Notes under the pieces: model-generated
What the model was told of the DNA's origin: nothing
The model's database searches: none
Seen by the model: only the letters and a program-made list of their open reading frames with translations
Source: Bacteroidota bacterium
GTDB taxonomy: Bacteria > Bacteroidota > Bacteroidia > Palsa-948
Direction: 5' to 3'
NCBI GenBank assembly: GCA_023251625.1
Contig: JAHEYK010000005.1
Span: forward strand, 1-50,359
Length of the DNA stretch: 50,359 bases
Program-made: the position numbers and the translations under genes
Part shown: positions 17,748 through 25,906 of the stretch, piece after piece
Layout: each line of letters starts with the position of its first letter
How positions within the stretch are numbered: position 1 is the stretch's first letter

Positions 17748-19154
17748 ATGAAATTACAAATTACAAACTACAAACTACAAATTCTAACAGCCATCCTTTT
17801 GGGTTCGCTGCTAAGAACTGCCTCTGCACAAACTGCAAAAGACACGGGGAAATTTTCTTTTTCGCTCAAGCAGTGTATCGACTATGCGATGCAGAACCAA
17901 ACTTCCATGAAAAATGCAACGCTGGAAGAAGCGATTGCTGCTTCCAAAGTAAAAGAGATAACAGGTATCGGCTTGCCACAGATCAATACAAGCGCTCAGC
18001 TTTCGAACAATGATCCTTTGCGAAGAATGTTCACTGCCGGAGACGGGGTACATCCGAATTTTCTGGCAGGCGGGCAGGTCATCCCTAAAGGCGAGGTGAT
18101 TGCAGTGCCCAACGTGTTTCAGCTGAAAGCAGGAGGCGATGTGGGAGCAACCATTACCCAATTGATCTTCAGCAGTTCTTATTTTATAGGGCTCAAAGCA
18201 GCAAAAACATACAAAGAGCTTTCTGCAAAATCCACGCAACTTACCAAAATCCAGGTAACAGAAGGAGTAACCAAAGCCTATTACCTCGTTCTTATCAACG
18301 AAGAGCGCATCAAACTGTTCGATAAAAATGTTATCCGGATCGACTCCATGCTTAAGCAGACACAGGTAATGCATACGAATGGTTTCGTAGAAAAAATTGA
18401 CGTTGACCGAATTGAAGTTGCATACAACAACCTGCAAACAGAAAGAGAAAAGTTCAACAACCTTCTTGCTATGAGCAAACTATTATTGAAATATCAGATG
18501 TCCATGCCGCTAGGAGCTGATCTGTCATTAACAGAGAAAATGGCCGACTATAAATCGGTTGTTTCTCCACCGGATGCCACCCAAAAGCCAAATTACTCCG
18601 CACGTATTGAATATTCTCTTTTGGAATCACAAAAAAAACTACAACTGCTGGATATAAAAAACCACAAGCTGGCTTGTCTGCCCCGCATTGCTGCTTTTGC
18701 AAATGCCGGATGGTTCTCACAGAGCCCCACCTTCAATTATTTCTCCGAGAAAAACCTATGGTACAACTATGGCATGTACGGCTTAAGCCTGAACCTTCCC
18801 ATTTTTGACGGGCTGCAGAATGCACGTCAAACGCAGCAATCAAAATTAAAACTTCAGGAGCTCGATAACAATATTGCTTCTTTAGAACAATCGATTGAAT
18901 TGCAGATACGCACTTCGGAGATCAGTTTAAAGAACGGGCTTTCATCCTTAGCTGCTCAAAACAAGAACATGGAACTGGCGTCTGAAGTAGCTCAGGTGAC
19001 CAAAGCGAAATACAAACAAGGGGTTGGAACCAGTCTGGAAGTGACCAGTGCGGAAACCTCTTTGCTGGAATCACAAACAAATTATTACAACGCACTCTAC
19101 GATGTGCTGATCTCAAAAGTAGACTATGACAAAGCTACCGGAACTATCAAATAA
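17748..19154 (+). CDS. TolC-family outer membrane efflux protein
   Basis: The protein has 468 residues from the ATG at 17748, one base after the TetR stop; an in-frame ATG at 17736 overlaps the regulator. The signal peptide ends SLLRTASAQ. Two outer-membrane-efflux (OEP) repeats follow, with FSLKQCIDYAMQNQTSMKNA at about residue 41 and long amphipathic helices (residues about 160-230 and 370-460). This is the pattern of the TolC trimeric channel-tunnel. It ends KVDYDKATGTIK, like many Bacteroidota TolC proteins. It is the outer-membrane exit for the RND or MFS pump encoded next. The codons just after the start are five tandem heptamers, which is unusual. Confidence 0.93.
   Translation: MKLQITNYKLQILTAILLGSLLRTASAQTAKDTGKFSFSLKQCIDYAMQNQTSMKNATLEEAIAASKVKEITGIGLPQINTSAQLSNNDPLRRMFTAGDGVHPNFLAGGQVIPKGEVIAVPNVFQLKAGGDVGATITQLIFSSSYFIGLKAAKTYKELSAKSTQLTKIQVTEGVTKAYYLVLINEERIKLFDKNVIRIDSMLKQTQVMHTNGFVEKIDVDRIEVAYNNLQTEREKFNNLLAMSKLLLKYQMSMPLGADLSLTEKMADYKSVVSPPDATQKPNYSARIEYSLLESQKKLQLLDIKNHKLACLPRIAAFANAGWFSQSPTFNYFSEKNLWYNYGMYGLSLNLPIFDGLQNARQTQQSKLKLQELDNNIASLEQSIELQIRTSEISLKNGLSSLAAQNKNMELASEVAQVTKAKYKQGVGTSLEVTSAETSLLESQTNYYNALYDVLISKVDYDKATGTIK
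17751..17785 (+). repeat. Five tandem heptamers at the 5' end of the tolC-like gene
   Basis: Units run AAATTAC twice, AAACTAC twice, then AAATTCT, beginning directly after the ATG at 17748-17750. They encode the start of the signal peptide (KLQITNYKLQI). Because 7 is not a multiple of 3, gain or loss of one unit would shift the frame. Confidence 0.85.
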
Positions 19155-19188
19155 CATAAAGCCAACTATCTAACGAAGAAAACATTTT

Positions 19189-20235
19189 ATGAAAAAACTC
19201 TCCAACCTCGCCTTCCTCGGAATTATTTTTTTCACAGCTGCCTGCGGATCAAAAAGTGGCGACACTAAAAAAACAGAAGCAGTATCTGCCGACTCCACGG
19301 GCAATGACAAAATAAAAACAGTAAGCATTACTTCGCTGGCACCACAGCTGTTTAATAATTATATTGACATACAAGGAAGAGTAGATGCCGATGAGAATGT
19401 AGCTATCAATGCCGAAATGGCGGGCACGGTTTCAAAGGTGCATGTGCAACTGGGCGAAGAAGTAACTCCCGGACAAGTGCTGGCAGAACTGGATGCCAAA
19501 GTGATCCAGCAGGGAATTGCTGAACTGCAAAGTGCGCTTGAACTGGCAACGACTATGTTCGAAAGACAAAAAAATCTTTGGGAGCAAAAAATAGGAACGG
19601 AAGTTCAGTTCCTCTCGTCAAAGAATCAGAAAGAATCTATGGATAAAAGGCTCGCCTCCTTGCAACAGCAACTGGAGATGACCAAAATTAAATCTCCCAT
19701 CAAGGGCATTGTAGATGCCATTGATATCAAACTTGGACAAGCGACCATGCCGGGCCTGCCTGCGATCCGCGTGGTAAATCTCAGCAGCCTGCAAGTAAAA
19801 GGAGAGGTGGCAGAGTCCTACCTGGCAAAAGTGAAAAAAGGGAATGATGTGGAGATTATTTTACCTGATATGCAGGATACTTTGAAAACAAAAATTTCTT
19901 ACGCGGCAAAAGTGATCGCGCCACTTAACAGAACTTTTTTGGTCACTGTAAATCTTGACGGTGCAAAAGACTATCATCCGAACATGATCGCTATCATGAA
20001 GATAGTTGACTATTCAAATCCAAAAGCATTTGTAGTACAAATGAATATGGTACAAAGATCAGAAGAGGGGGATTTTGTTTTCATTGCCCAGAACAACAAG
20101 GCAAAAAAAGCAAGAGTAAAAACAGGAAGGGTTTATAACGGTACCGCAGAGATCCTCCAGGGGTTGAAAGAAGGCGACAAACTCATCACCAAAGGATTTC
20201 AGGAATTGAATGAGGGAGAGACAGTAAAATTTTAA
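19189..20235 (+). CDS. RND efflux periplasmic adaptor (membrane fusion protein), lipoprotein
   Basis: The protein has 348 residues with a lipoprotein signal (LGIIFFTAAC, Cys19). The first half of the biotinyl-lipoyl domain contains GTVSKVHVQLGEEVTPGQVL (about 79-98). A coiled-coil hairpin follows (about 105-165), then the returning lipoyl half (KIKSPIKGIVDAIDIKLGQ) and beta-barrel and membrane-proximal domains up to GDKLITKGFQELNEGE. This is the RND-type MFP layout. It would link the inner-membrane pump to TolC. It lies 34 bp after tolC and 22 bp before the MFS gene. Confidence 0.95.
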   Translation: MKKLSNLAFLGIIFFTAACGSKSGDTKKTEAVSADSTGNDKIKTVSITSLAPQLFNNYIDIQGRVDADENVAINAEMAGTVSKVHVQLGEEVTPGQVLAELDAKVIQQGIAELQSALELATTMFERQKNLWEQKIGTEVQFLSSKNQKESMDKRLASLQQQLEMTKIKSPIKGIVDAIDIKLGQATMPGLPAIRVVNLSSLQVKGEVAESYLAKVKKGNDVEIILPDMQDTLKTKISYAAKVIAPLNRTFLVTVNLDGAKDYHPNMIAIMKIVDYSNPKAFVVQMNMVQRSEEGDFVFIAQNNKAKKARVKTGRVYNGTAEILQGLKEGDKLITKGFQELNEGETVKF

Positions 20236-20257
20236 AATATTTTTTGAAGCTGTTATT

Positions 20258-21484
20258 ATGAAAAATTTCACTCGATATGAAGTATTTGTTATAGCCGTGC
20301 TTGCATTGGGGCAATTCACCGTCATACTTGATTTCATGGTGATGGCTCCGCTCAGCGCTATTCTGCTGCCGATTCTACATATTTCCACTGCGCAGTTTGG
20401 TTTTGCAGTGTCTGCCTATGCAATCAGTGCCGGTATATCCGGAATACTCACGGCTGGATTCGCTGATAAATTTGATCGAAAAAAATTATTGCTTTTTTTC
20501 TACAGCGGGTTTATTCTCGGGACTTTTCTGTGCGGCATCGCCAGCGATTATTATTTTCTGTTGGGAGCAAGGATCGTTACAGGAATGTTCGGAGGCGTTA
20601 TCGGTTCCGTAGGCGGGGCCATCATTACGGATCTTTTTCAAATTGAAAAAAGAGGGCGCGTAATGGGCTTCGTGCAAATGGGTTTTGCCGGCAGCCAGGT
20701 GCTTGGGCTGCCTATTGGTTTGTATCTGGCTAATCATTACGGATGGCATTCTCCATTTCTAATGATCGTTGGATTGAGTACGACTATGGGAATTATCATG
20801 ATGGTTTATCTAAAGCCGGTAGCGGAGCATTTAAAAACAAAAGTGGAACACAATGCGTTCAGGCATTTGTACAAAACAATTACGCACCCCGACTATCTCC
20901 TGGTGTTTTCAACCATGGTACTGATCGCAACAGGTGGCTACATGATGATGCCATTCGGCAGCGCGTTCGCGGTCAATAACATTGGCGTAACCCTTGACCA
21001 GCTTCCTTTATTATATATGGTGACCGGCATATTTTCTTTTGCTGTGGCTCCGCTCGCGGGCAGATTCAGCGACAAGATTGGGAAATACAATGTATTTCTC
21101 ATCGGCTCAGTTCTCACGACGATCATCGTCAGCATCTATTGCAACTTGGGCGTTACTCCTCTTTGGGTTATCATGATCGTCAACGTTTTATTGTTTGCAG
21201 GAATTTTCTCCCGCATCGTGCCTGCGTCCGCGCTCATGACGGCCATTCCCGATACTCATGACCGCGGTGCGTTCATGAGTATCAATGCCTCAATTCCACA
21301 GTTCGCCGGAGGAGCCGCCTCAGCTGCCGCCGGTTTGATAGTGGTGCAGATGCCCGATGGGAAGATTTTACATTATGATACGCTGGGATATGTAGTAATA
21401 GCGGCAATGATTATTACTGCCGTGATGATGTATTTCATCGATCAGCAAGTGAAGAAAAAAATACATTCAACCAAGCCCGTTTAA
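20258..21484 (+). CDS. MFS transporter (DHA1-like drug:H+ antiporter)
   Basis: The protein has 408 residues and about 12 hydrophobic segments. MFS motif A appears as GFADKFDRKKLL (about 68-79). The fourth and fifth helices carry GARIVTGMFGGVIGSVGGA and GFAGSQVLGLPIG, the latter like the antiporter motif C. The second half repeats motif A as GRFSDKIGKYN. The first helix has an acidic residue (TVILDFMVMAPLSA). It is a predicted inner-membrane exporter of a small molecule. It sits between the RND adaptor and the RND pump, which is not the usual RND operon order. Confidence 0.92.
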   Translation: MKNFTRYEVFVIAVLALGQFTVILDFMVMAPLSAILLPILHISTAQFGFAVSAYAISAGISGILTAGFADKFDRKKLLLFFYSGFILGTFLCGIASDYYFLLGARIVTGMFGGVIGSVGGAIITDLFQIEKRGRVMGFVQMGFAGSQVLGLPIGLYLANHYGWHSPFLMIVGLSTTMGIIMMVYLKPVAEHLKTKVEHNAFRHLYKTITHPDYLLVFSTMVLIATGGYMMMPFGSAFAVNNIGVTLDQLPLLYMVTGIFSFAVAPLAGRFSDKIGKYNVFLIGSVLTTIIVSIYCNLGVTPLWVIMIVNVLLFAGIFSRIVPASALMTAIPDTHDRGAFMSINASIPQFAGGAASAAAGLIVVQMPDGKILHYDTLGYVVIAAMIITAVMMYFIDQQVKKKIHSTKPV

Positions 21485-21517
21485 TTTAACAAGAAAATAT
21501 TTTATCAAAGCTGCTCT

Positions 21518-24500
21518 ATGAAAGACTTAAACAAAGAATTCAAACCAAGCACCTGGGCGATCAATAACCGCACAAGTATTTTTGTCCTTACGGTAATTCT
21601 TACCCTGACAGGGCTCGCAGCTTACAACAGCCTGCCGAAAGAAAGTTTTCCGGAAATAGTCCTTCCGAAAATTTATATCAGCACCATTTATCCCGGAACT
21701 TCTCCTGCCAATATGGAGAACCTCGTGACCAAACCGATCGAGAAGCAGATGAAATCTATTGCGGGTGTAAAAAAGATCACAAGCAACTCGTATCAGGATT
21801 ATTCAAATGTGATTGTGGAGTTCAGTACGGATGTGAACATTCCCATTGCCAAACAAAAAGTAAAAGATGGGGTTGACAAGGCAAAAAGCGACCTGCCGGC
21901 CGACCTGCCGCATGATCCGAATGTGATCGACATCAATTTTTCTGAGCTGCCGATCCTGTATGTGAACCTTTCGGGTGATTTTGACCTGAACAAATTGAAA
22001 AAATATGCAGACAGATTGAAAGACCGGATCGAATCGATGAAAGAGATCACCCGCGTGGATGTGATTGGAGCACTTGACCGGGAAATACAGGTGAACATTG
22101 ACATGTACCGTGCACAGGTCTCCCAGATCTCGATCGGCGACATTGAACGCTCTATCGGCTATGAGAACATGACCATTTCGGGCGGGGCAGTGAAAATGGG
22201 AGGTTTGCAAAGAACCATTAACATAAAAAAAGAATTTAAGACTGTTGATGAGTTAAATGATCTCATCATAAAATCTCCCAATGGCGCGCCCATGTATCTG
22301 AAAGATATTGCTGAAGTAAAAGATACCTTCAAAGAACAGGAAAGCTTTGCTCGTTTAGGTGGAAAAAATGTGATCACACTCGCCATCGTGAAACGTGCCG
22401 GCTTCAACCTGATCGAAGCTTCTGATCAGATACAAGCTATTGTAAAAGATATGCAAACAAATGCATTTCCCAAAGACCTGAAGATCGTTCTTACCGGCGA
22501 TCAGTCTGAAAGAACACGTATCACACTTCACGACCTGATCAACACAATTGTTATCGGATTTATCCTGGTCACTATCATACTTATGTTCTTCATGGGAGCC
22601 ACCAACGCGATCTTTGTGGCCATGTCAGTTCCTCTTTCCATGTTCCTCGCATTCCTTCTGATGCCTACGATCGGGTTCACGCTGAACATGATCGTTCTCT
22701 TCGCCTTTTTACTCGCGCTCGGAATTGTGGTGGATGATGCTATCGTAGTGATCGAAAATACACACCGCATTTTTGAAAATGGGAAAAGGAGTATTGCCGA
22801 AGCTGCAAAAATTGCTGCAGGCGAAGTTTTTGTTCCCGTTCTTGCAGGAACACTGACCACACTGGCCCCATTCATACCCCTTGCATTTTGGAAAGGGGTG
22901 ATCGGAAAATTTATGTTCTTCCTCCCAATTACACTGATCATTACGCTCACTGCTTCGTTACTTGTTGCTTATATTATCAGTCCTGTGTTTGCAGTGGCGT
23001 ATATGAAACCTCATCACGAAGATGATGATAAAAAATCCAAATGGACAAAGGGAGCAAAGATTACCGCCATCATTTTTGGATCTCTTGCGCTTTTATTTTA
23101 TCTCGGCAGAAATGTTGGAATGGGAAATTTCTTGCTTCTTCTCCTTGGCCTGAATATGCTCTATCGCTTCGTGATGGAAGGCTGGGTGAAAAATTTTCAA
23201 ACAAAGGTTTGGCCTGCTTTTACAGAAAAATATAAAACGCTTCTCTCCTGGTGCTTGAATCATGCAGGAAGAACTATGCTGATCACTGTCGGAATTTTCA
23301 TTTTCTCGATAGTGCTTATGGGGGTACGGTCTCCTAAAGTTGTTTTCTTCCCAAAGTCTGACCCAAACTTTGTATTTGTGTATCTCAGTCTCCCTATTGG
23401 AACCGATCCTGCATATACAAACAATGTGTTGAAGGATGTGGAGAAGAGGGTGAATAATGTTCTGTATCCCGAAGGAAAAGCCAATCCTCTTATTTCTTCT
23501 GTGATCTCCAATGTTACGATCGGTGTAACAGACCCTCAAGATGAAGATCAGGGACAATATCCCAACAAAGGAAAAGTTCAGATCTCTTTTGTGCCATTCG
23601 CAGAAAGAAATGGTGCTGCAACAACTCCTTATCTCGATAAAGTGCGCGAAGCAGTAAAAGGAATTCCCGGTGCAGAAATTACGGTGGATCAGGAAAAAGC
23701 CGGCCCCCCTACTGCAAAACCCATCAGCATACAAATTACAGGCGATGACCTGGGGGATCTGATGAAGACCTCTAAAGAATTAAAATACTACCTCGATGAA
23801 CAGCACATTGCCGGAGTGGAAGAATTGAAATCCGATTTTCAGGATAACAAGCCCGAAATTGTTTTTGACATCAACCGCGAGCGTGCAAACCGTGAAGGTA
23901 TATCCATGGGGCAAATTGGTTCTGAAGTACGTAAAGCAGTTTTTGGCCTCGACAGAACCTCCAAGTTCCGTGATGTAGAGGATGAATATCCTATACAAGT
24001 GCGCTATCAGAAAGATCAGCGCAATAATATTGATGCACTCAAAAACCTAACATTCGTTTATCGCGATATGGCTATGAACGGAATGATCCGCCAGGTTCCA
24101 CTCTCTGCGTTTGCAGATATCCGTTATGAAAATACATACGGAGGTATTAAACGTAAAAACCAAAAACGCATCATCACACTTTCATCCAACGTACTTACCA
24201 ACTTTAATCCGAACGAGGTAGTTGCCAATGTACAGAAAGAGGTGAATAAATTCAAACAGCCTGAAGGCGTTTCTATTGTGATGGGTGGCGAGCAGGAAGA
24301 ACAAAAAGAAACCGGAGCATTTCTCGGAATGGCGCTCCTTTCTTCGATCGGGCTTATTATCCTGATCCTTGTGGTTCAATTTAATTCTGTAGGGAAACCG
24401 CTCATCATTCTCACCGAAATTCTCTTCAGCATCATAGGGGTTTTTCTGGGTGTTGCCATTTTCAAAATGGATATGTCAATCATCATGACCGGAATTGGAA

Positions 24501-24901
24501 TTGTTGCGCTGGCGGGGATCGTAGTACGGAACGGGATTCTTCTTGTCGAATTTACCGACCTACTGCGCGGACAGGGTATGCCGCTTCGTGAAGCCATTAT
24601 AGAAGCTGGGAAAACAAGAATGACGCCCGTAATTCTCACAGCATCGGCAACTATCCTGGGTCTAATTCCGCTTGCCGTGGGGCTGAACATTGATTTTGTG
24701 ACCCTGTTCACAGAACTGAACCCACATCTTTTCTTTGGGGGCGACAGTGTTGCATTCTGGGGCCCGCTTTCCTGGACTATGATCTTTGGTTTGAGCTTCG
24801 CAACCTTTTTAACATTGATACTTGTTCCTGTAATGTATTTGCTAGGATTCAATATGAAGTGGAAAGTGTTGGGATGGTTTGGGCAGAAAGCTGAAGTTTA
24901 A
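21518..24901 (+). CDS. RND efflux pump, HAE1 family
   Basis: The protein has 1127 residues, longer than AcrB-type pumps (about 1040) because of an extra hydrophobic stretch around residues 510-560 (residues like KITAIIFGSLALLFYLG and FLLLLLGLNML). Two homologous halves each have a large periplasmic loop. TM4 carries the proton-relay Asp pair D406-D407 in LGIVVDDAIVVIEN; the second half has GIVVRNGILLVEF. It begins WAINNRTSIFVLTVILTLTG, close to other Bacteroidota HAE1 pumps. It works with the MFP and TolC encoded upstream as a tripartite efflux complex. It lies 33 bp after the MFS gene and ends just before a hairpin repeat. Confidence 0.95.
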   Translation: MKDLNKEFKPSTWAINNRTSIFVLTVILTLTGLAAYNSLPKESFPEIVLPKIYISTIYPGTSPANMENLVTKPIEKQMKSIAGVKKITSNSYQDYSNVIVEFSTDVNIPIAKQKVKDGVDKAKSDLPADLPHDPNVIDINFSELPILYVNLSGDFDLNKLKKYADRLKDRIESMKEITRVDVIGALDREIQVNIDMYRAQVSQISIGDIERSIGYENMTISGGAVKMGGLQRTINIKKEFKTVDELNDLIIKSPNGAPMYLKDIAEVKDTFKEQESFARLGGKNVITLAIVKRAGFNLIEASDQIQAIVKDMQTNAFPKDLKIVLTGDQSERTRITLHDLINTIVIGFILVTIILMFFMGATNAIFVAMSVPLSMFLAFLLMPTIGFTLNMIVLFAFLLALGIVVDDAIVVIENTHRIFENGKRSIAEAAKIAAGEVFVPVLAGTLTTLAPFIPLAFWKGVIGKFMFFLPITLIITLTASLLVAYIISPVFAVAYMKPHHEDDDKKSKWTKGAKITAIIFGSLALLFYLGRNVGMGNFLLLLLGLNMLYRFVMEGWVKNFQTKVWPAFTEKYKTLLSWCLNHAGRTMLITVGIFIFSIVLMGVRSPKVVFFPKSDPNFVFVYLSLPIGTDPAYTNNVLKDVEKRVNNVLYPEGKANPLISSVISNVTIGVTDPQDEDQGQYPNKGKVQISFVPFAERNGAATTPYLDKVREAVKGIPGAEITVDQEKAGPPTAKPISIQITGDDLGDLMKTSKELKYYLDEQHIAGVEELKSDFQDNKPEIVFDINRERANREGISMGQIGSEVRKAVFGLDRTSKFRDVEDEYPIQVRYQKDQRNNIDALKNLTFVYRDMAMNGMIRQVPLSAFADIRYENTYGGIKRKNQKRIITLSSNVLTNFNPNEVVANVQKEVNKFKQPEGVSIVMGGEQEEQKETGAFLGMALLSSIGLIILILVVQFNSVGKPLIILTEILFSIIGVFLGVAIFKMDMSIIMTGIGIVALAGIVVRNGILLVEFTDLLRGQGMPLREAIIEAGKTRMTPVILTASATILGLIPLAVGLNIDFVTLFTELNPHLFFGGDSVAFWGPLSWTMIFGLSFATFLTLILVPVMYLLGFNMKWKVLGWFGQKAEV

Positions 24902-24915
24902 GATTAAATAAATAG

Positions 24916-25010
24916 TTTTTTGGGCTGAAGCCCGATTTACAGGATCTCAATAGCCGCGTCCTTAAGGACGCGGCTGCTATATATAAATGCCAATTGGCTT
25001 TAGCCAAAAA
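24916..25010. repeat. Triple-hairpin palindromic element (REP/MITE-like)
   Basis: Within 95 bp there are three perfect hairpins: GGGCT-GA-AGCCC (24922-24933), a 24-bp palindrome with arm AGCCGCGTCCTT (24952-24975), and TTGGCT-TT-AGCCAA (24994-25007). The outer ends form imperfect inverted repeats: a T-run plus GGGCTGAAGCC on the left, GGCTTTAGCC plus an A-run on the right. The layout resembles mobile REP-like elements of Bacteroidota. It ends 5 bp before the next start codon, so it replaces the normal upstream region of that gene, and it could also weaken read-through from the RND gene. Confidence 0.8.
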
Positions 25011-25015
25011 GTAAA

Positions 25016-25903
25016 ATGAAAAAATTATTTTTATTTTTTTTCGTTGCTGCGCTTGGTGCCTGCAACAACAACAAGAACACATTTGATGCTTCGGGTTCTT
25101 TTGAAACGGTAGAAACAATAATTTCTGCTGAAGCTGCGGGAGCTATCAAACAATTCAACATTGAAGAAGGGCAAACCCTTAAAGAGAAACAGGTGATCGG
25201 CTACATTGACAGTGTGCAGTTATATTTGAAAAAAGTGCAACTGCAGGAGCAGATCAAGGCGGTACTCAGCGCAAGGCCCGATATTGCAAAACAAGTTGCA
25301 ACCCTGCAGGAACAATTGAAAAATGCAGAGAAGGAGCAAAATCGCTTTTCAAATTTATTACAAGGAGGGGCCGGCACTCAAAAACAAGTGGATGATATCA
25401 ATGCACAAATTGAGGTCATCAAAAAACAAATTGAGGCACAGGAATCCGCTCTGGGTATTTCATCCGGAAGCATTTCTGAACAGGCTTCTCCCCTGCAAAT
25501 CCAAATACAACAGATCAACGATCAGCTGACAAAATCTAGAATTGTAAATCCCATTAATGGAACCGTGCTTGCAAAATACACGCAGGTGAATGAAGTCACC
25601 GCTCCCGGAAAACCTCTTTACAAAATCGCAGACCTCTCCTCCCTCCTGCTCCGTGCTTACATTACCAGCGGACAGCTTTCACAAATAAAACTGGATCAGA
25701 AAGTAAAAGTGCTTGTGGATGACGGGGTTGATAAATACAAAGAACAGGAAGGTATTATTGTATGGATAAGTGACAAAGCAGAGTTCACGCCTAAAACCAT
25801 TCAGACCAAAGAGGAACGTGCAAATCTGGTATACGCAATAAAGATAAAAGTGCCTAATGACGGATCTCTGAAGATCGGGATGTACGGAGAGGTTAAGTTT
25901 TAA
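25016..25903 (+). CDS. HlyD-family adaptor lipoprotein (YbhG-like)
   Basis: The protein has 295 residues with a lipoprotein signal (FFFVAALGAC, Cys16). The lipoyl half contains EAAGAIKQFNIEEGQTLKEK (about 37-56). A long coiled coil (about 70-150, rich in Gln, Lys and Glu) is followed by the second lipoyl half (KSRIVNPINGTVLAKYTQVNE) and a short beta-barrel domain ending KIGMYGEVKF. This is shorter than RND adaptors and matches the YbhG/EmrA-like class that works with ABC exporters. The ABC ATPases and permeases encoded from 29052 to 33031 are its likely partners. Its stop is 3 bp before the TonB receptor start. Confidence 0.9.
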   Translation: MKKLFLFFFVAALGACNNNKNTFDASGSFETVETIISAEAAGAIKQFNIEEGQTLKEKQVIGYIDSVQLYLKKVQLQEQIKAVLSARPDIAKQVATLQEQLKNAEKEQNRFSNLLQGGAGTQKQVDDINAQIEVIKKQIEAQESALGISSGSISEQASPLQIQIQQINDQLTKSRIVNPINGTVLAKYTQVNEVTAPGKPLYKIADLSSLLLRAYITSGQLSQIKLDQKVKVLVDDGVDKYKEQEGIIVWISDKAEFTPKTIQTKEERANLVYAIKIKVPNDGSLKIGMYGEVKF

Positions 25904-25906
25904 TGT

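Noticed and set aside
24916-25010. Intrinsic terminator for the RND gene
   Set aside because: A hairpin follows the stop, but three hairpins with terminal inverted repeats and no clean T-run directly after the main stem fit a repeat element better. A terminating effect is still possible.
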